DNA from: Antedon bifida
Taxonomy: Eukaryota > Echinodermata > Crinoidea > Comatulida > Antedonidae
Reading direction: 5' to 3'
Length of the DNA stretch: 64,000 nt
NCBI GenBank assembly: GCA_963402885.1
Contig: OY727095.1
Location: forward strand, 35,283,001-35,347,000
A program made the translations under genes and the position numbers. Below, in pieces: positions 59,693 to 64,000 of this stretch; position 1 is the first letter of the stretch; every line of letters begins with the position of its first letter. The notes below the pieces were generated by a model. The model was not told where the DNA came from. It saw only the letters and a list, made by a program, of their open reading frames with translations, and did not search any database.

Positions 59693-61168
59693 TAATTCTG
59701 AATATCAATATTATTATCATTATTGTTAATGGTCATACAAAGCATTCTACTGAGCGACTGTTAGTTGAATATCAATATTATTATCATTATTGTTAATGGT
59801 CATACAAAGCATTCTACTGAGCGGCTGATAGTTGAATATCAATATTATTATCATTATTGTTAATGGTCATACAAAGCATTCTACTGAGCGGCTGATAGTT
59901 GAACATCAATATTATTATCATTATTGTTAATGGTCATACAAAGCATTCTACTGAGCGGCTGATAGTTGAATATCAATATTATTATCATTATTGTTAATGG
60001 TCATACAAAGCATTCTACTGAGCGGCTGATAGTTGAATATCAATATTATTATCATTATTGTTAATGGTCATACAAAGCATTCTACTGAGCGGCTGATAGT
60101 TGAATATCAATATTATTATCATTATTGTTAATGGTCATACAAAGCATTCTACTGAGCGGCTGTTAGTTGAATATCAATATTATTATCATTATTGTTAATG
60201 GTCATACAGAGCATTCTACTGAGCGACTGTTAGTTGAATATCAATATTATTATCATTATTGTTAATGGTCATAAAAGCATTCTACTGAGCGACTGTTAGT
60301 TGAATATCAATATTATTATCATTATTGTTAATGGTCATAAAAGCATTCTACTGAGCGACTGTTAGTTGAATATCAATATTATTATCATTATTGTTAATGG
60401 CCATACAAAGCATTCTACTGAGCGACTGTTAGTTGAATATCAATATTATTATCATTATTGTTAATGGTCATACAAAGCATTCTACTGAGCGGCTGATAGT
60501 TGAATATCAATATTATTATCATTATTGTTAATGGTCATACAAAGCATTCTACTGAGCGGCTGATAGTTGAATATCAATATTATTATCATTATTGTTAATG
60601 GTCATACAAAGCATTCTACTGAGCGGCTGATAGTTGAATATCAATATTATTATCATTATTGTTAATGGTCATACAAAGCATTCTACTGAGCGGCTGTTAG
60701 TTGAATATCAATATTATTATCATTATTGTTAATGGTCATACAGAGCATTCTACTGAGCGACTGTTAGTTGAATATCAATATTATTATCATTATTGTTAAT
60801 GGTCATACAAAGCATTCTACTGAGCGGCTGTTAGTTGAATATCAATATTATTATCATTATTGTTAATGGTCATACAGAGCATTCTACTGAGCGACTGTTA
60901 GTTGAATATCAATATTATTATCATTATTGTTAATGGTCATACAGAGCATTCTACTGAGCGACTGTTAGTTGAATATCAATATTATTATCATTATTGTTAA
61001 TGGTCATACAAAGCATTCTACTGAGCGGCTGATAGTTGAATATCAATATTATTATCATTATTGTTAATGGTCATACAAAGCATTCTACTGAGCGGCTGAT
61101 AGTTGAATATCAATATTATTATCATTATTGTTAATGGTCATACAAAGCATTCTACTGAGCGGCTGATA
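59693..61168. repeat. 67-bp minisatellite, ~22 copies
   Basis: The unit is gttgaatatcaatattatta + tcattattgttaatggtcat + acaaagcattctactgagcg + gctgata. Variants are gactgtta/ggctgata and caaagc/cagagc; two units have a 1-bp deletion (cataaaagc). Interspersed variant blocks indicate higher-order duplication. Confidence 0.96.
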
Positions 61169-61170
61169 TA

Positions 61171-61615
61171 GTAGAGTAGAACTAATGAAAAAAAGGGGCC
61201 AACCTCAAAAAAATTGCAACAAAAGGTTTTTCAACGGATTTTGGTAGTATTGGGTGTACTAAATAACAGAAAAAAAGTCTCAAGAATTTTGACCACTGGA
61301 AAGTGTTTTTTTTTCAAGATGGCCGCCAAAATAGATGAAACGTTAAAATGTCAATACCTCCTAAACTACTTGGTCTATTGATATGATTTTGGTACCAAAA
61401 TACTCAGAACATACATATTTATATTTGCCCTAATAGAACATTTTGGCCAAAAATGACCGGAAATGCTATTTCTTGCATGTTTGACCTTTGACCTTGATAT
61501 GTTGTATCTTGGTAACAACTGACCGTAGGGAAACAAATTGTGACTCAAATTGTTCAGAATGTACATATTTACATTTATTGTAATGAGACATTTTGTCAAA
61601 AAATGGTTAGAAGTA
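61171..61615. other. Start of a degenerate ~150-bp tandem region
   Basis: Non-coding. From about 61390 to 61870 a loose unit repeats: (cata/atgc)tattt, taatgaaaca, ttttg.caaaaaatgacc, ttgacctt, followed by tatctcg/tatttcg. It contains a perfect tgacct-t-tgacct direct repeat at 61482-61494. Confidence 0.55.
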
Positions 61616-62111
61616 AAGGTTATTGACCTTTAACCTTTATCTATGTAGAATGTCCATATCTCGGCAACTATGTGTGGTAGAGATTTAAAATTGGGCTCTA
61701 AATACTGAGAATATGCTTATTTATTTACTCTAATGAAACAGTTTGACAAAAAATGACCAGAAACGACATTTTTTGATGATTGACCTTGATATGCTATATT
61801 TCGATAATGACTGACTGAGACATACTATTTATGGCTCAATTTGTTCAGAATATAATTATTTTTATTTCGTATAATGGTCTAATCTACCCATGGAATTAAG
61901 AGCTTTCCTGGGTAACTGTAATATTTATAAAGACTTTTAGAATATGAGTTCAAGTTCAAATTGTTTAGAACATACTGTATACATTCTTAATAATAATAGT
62001 GAATAAAAAACCCGAAAAGTAAACAAAAACAAATATAATAATAATTTTCAATTTCTAATTACGGTATAGCAGCAGTTGATTGGATATTGTGCATGTATTT
62101 AGTACGGCTTC

Positions 62112-62655
62112 CTAAACAACTGTTTCAACTTCGTCTTCATCATCGTCATCAATCTCTCTATCTACGTTGTTCCATTCTTCTAGTTGACACACTCCCCAAA
62201 CTGAAGTACATGCCAATCCATAGCATCTACAACTGCAACATACAGTTTTACATCCAGTAGTAATACAATGGATGATTTTCAAAAGTTCTTTTGAAGCAGC
62301 AGTTTCAATCGTCATTATTGGCACAAATGTTTTATTAAAAACTTCCCCGACTTGGTAGCATCCATGGTATTATCTTTCTTTATCCATTGCATGATTTGAT
62401 AGTATACTCTAAGACTGTGACATTTTGTAGCAGATGAGGTTGGTGGTAGTAGTTGTTGTTGAGGTTTGATAAATTATTTACCCTCAGCAACTTTCTTATT
62501 AAACAGCTTGCATCTGTAGCTATTTAGGAAATCCAGTGACTTGGCTCCAAAACGAATAGACATGGCCTTTAATCCAAACTCCTCGATAGTTTGAAGTTTC
62601 TGATGCGGTTGAGTGAAACTATCGGCACACATCAGTGTCATATTCTAGGTTACTT
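62112..62655 (-). pseudogene. C-terminal fragment of an invertebrate repetitive gene family (broken)
   Basis: Minus-strand reading gives ...EEFGLKAMSIRFGAKSLD..., then an in-frame TAA, then LPPTSSATKCHSLRVYYQ and MQWIKKDN. After a frameshift near 62345 comes MTIETAASKELLKIIHC and the Cys-rich end (VCCSCRCYGLACTSVWGVC) with an acidic tail (DDDDEDEVE) and a stop at 62112-62114. The LPPTS...KYHSLRVYxQ and CxCRxxGLxCxxxCGxC patterns are ones I associate from memory with a large family of uncharacterised repetitive proteins in cnidarians and other invertebrates. One stop, one frameshift and a lost Cys (W in CGxC) make it a pseudogene. It forms the left arm of the inverted duplication. Confidence 0.65.
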
Positions 62656-62690
62656 TCTATCAATTTATTGGTTTATTTGCCTTCTTAAAG

Positions 62691-63497
62691 ATGTCTTTGG
62701 CTTTGAAGAGTGAGGGTGGAAACGGACTTCATATTTCATTACATCGTCTAGAGAGATTTGTCCTAACTGAATTTGATGGAAAGAAAGAAGAATTCCTGTC
62801 AAGGCATGAGAACAAACACAAATTTATCAACATGCTTTCATATGAGCTACAGAAAAAAGAATGTCCTGTACGACATGCAGCCAATGAGTGGAGTTGTGGC
62901 TTGATGGTTATGATGCTTGGCTACCACTCCAAGGGTCCTGAGTTCAAGTCCCGTCACATGTCAGGATTTTTTCTAAGGACCAAATTACTCCACTCCCAAA
63001 GACTTGTAATAAGACTTTGTTTATGTAGAGCATCTTGTGTATATGTTTGTCTTGTGAACCTCTGAGGGTCCCTAATGATCAGCAATAGCTGGATGGATCA
63101 CCCTCATTAAATATGGTTTAAAAAAAACCAAAAAAAACGATGTTGACATTGCTCTGGCAACAGTTGAAGTCTCTGAACATAATACAGTAACTTTGATTGG
63201 AGAAGACACGGACTTACTGGTACTTTTACTGTATCATGTAAATACAACAAACCGAGAAGTGTACTTCAGATTAGACAAAGGAAAAGATGGGCCTACTAGA
63301 GTGATTAATGTAACCAGATTGAAATCTGTTTTAGGATATAAAATCATCCATTGTAACTACTGGATGTATGTTGCAGTTGTAGAAGCTATGGATTGGCATG
63401 TACTTCAGTTTGTGGAGTGTGTCAACTAGAAGAATGGGACAACGTAGATAGAAAGATTGATGACGATGATGAAGACGAAGTTGGAACAGTTGTATAA
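62691..63497 (+). pseudogene. Second copy of the same gene family, split by a SINE and internally deleted
   Basis: Plus-strand frame 62691-62885 encodes ...HRLERFVLTEFDGKK..., KHKFINMLSYELQKKECPV and RHAAN. After the SINE (62886-63117) it resumes at ~63139 as DVDIALATVEVSEHNTVTLI and GEDTDLLVLLLYHV. The acidic GEDTD stretch is typical of the central domain of this family and is reminiscent of PIN-like nuclease folds (inference). At about 63335 the frame jumps to IIHC, losing the middle part retained by the minus-strand copy. A small deletion then shifts the frame before the Cys-rich end (CCSCRSYGLACTSVCGVC), which remains readable to TAA at 63495-63497. Not functional as it stands. Confidence 0.65.
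62886..63117 (+). mobile_element. tRNA-derived SINE, copy 2, inserted in a pseudogene
   Basis: Starts gagtggagttgtggcttgat. It has a B-box-like gagttcaagtcc about 50 nt in and ends atcaccctcattaaatatgg followed by an A-rich tract. About 231 bp against 195 bp for the copy at 8273-8467. It interrupts a reading frame that joins sensibly (HAAN / DVDIALATVE) across it. Confidence 0.85.
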
Positions 63498-64000
63498 GAT
63501 GCCGTACTAAATACATGCACAATATCTAATCAATTGCTGCTATACCATAATTAGAAATTTAAAAGTTATTATTATATTTGTTTTTGTTTACTTTTCGGTT
63601 TTTTATTTACTATTATTATTATGATTGTATACAGTATGTTCTGAACAATTTGAACTTGAACTCATATTCTGAAGGTCTTTATAAATATTACAGTTATTTG
63701 ATTCCCAGGAAAGCTCTCTATTTCATAAGTAGATTAGACCATTATACGAAATAAAAATAATTATATTCTGAACAAATTGAGCCATAAATGGTGTATCTCA
63801 GTCAGTCATTATCGAAATATAGCATATCAAGGTCAATGGTCAAAAATGTCGTTTCTGGTCATTTTTTGTCAAACTGTTTCATTAGAGTAAATATAAATAA
63901 GTATATTCTCAGTATTTAGAGCCCAATTTTAAATCTCTACCACACATAGTTGCCGAGATATGGAAATTATACACAGATAAAGTTAAAGGTCAATAACCTT

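Larger units (their letters stand above)
61616..64000. repeat. Large inverted duplication (arms ~660 bp each, reaching the window end)
   Basis: The left arm 61616-62279 is the reverse complement, at roughly 90% by eye, of 63340-64000. The window end coincides with still-matching sequence (aaggttattgacctttaac), so the right arm may extend further. The arms contain the C-terminal coding end of a repetitive gene family (left on minus, right on plus) plus its 3' non-coding part. The ~1.06-kb centre is not symmetrical. Confidence 0.93.

Overview
The window is AT-rich (about two thirds A+T), intron-bearing metazoan nuclear DNA. The gene families, the retroelement types and the abundance of foldback elements and minisatellites fit an invertebrate deuterostome. 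An echinoderm is my best guess, based mainly on a corazonin-like peptide motif; this is inference, not proof. Most of the 64 kb is non-coding, and the protein-coding signal lies in short exons with clear splice sites.

Layout. 3.7-5.7 kb (+): a two-exon secreted precursor with two identical SGFFN peptides between dibasic sites. 10.4-24.1 kb (-): a multi-exon secreted precursor whose first coding exon carries a signal peptide and an amidatable peptide ending ANRWKSGKR; its introns hold foldback elements and minisatellites. 27.2-28.3 kb (+): the last two exons of an unidentified gene, whose 3'UTR is a 49-bp minisatellite. 33.9-41.7 kb (+): a complete, apparently very young BEL/Pao LTR retrotransposon with one 2188-residue ORF, LTRs identical by eye and a GAAAC target duplication. 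45.6-49.8 kb (-): two paralogous membrane-anchored macro-domain proteins separated by a 40-bp x ~24 minisatellite. 51.3-58.1 kb (+): a complete 13-exon, 474-residue TMEM145/GPR180-type seven-helix receptor gene. 59.7-61.2 kb: a 67-bp x ~22 minisatellite. 61.6-64.0 kb: a large inverted duplication carrying broken copies of an invertebrate repetitive gene family, one copy split by a tRNA-derived SINE.

Smaller repeats include at least three foldback (MITE-like) families, two SINE copies, several putative LINE 3' tails, a ~168-bp inverted repeat around 29 kb and about fifteen tandem arrays. Many arrays lie in introns, 3' flanks or directly beside exon boundaries.

The genes do not form an obvious pathway. 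The two peptide precursors (secreted ligands) and the TMEM145/GPR180-like receptor are cell-signalling genes. The macro-domain pair would bind ADP-ribose-type ligands on the cytosolic side of a membrane if the predicted topology is right. All multi-exon models come from reading frames, splice consensus and phase, without transcript data.
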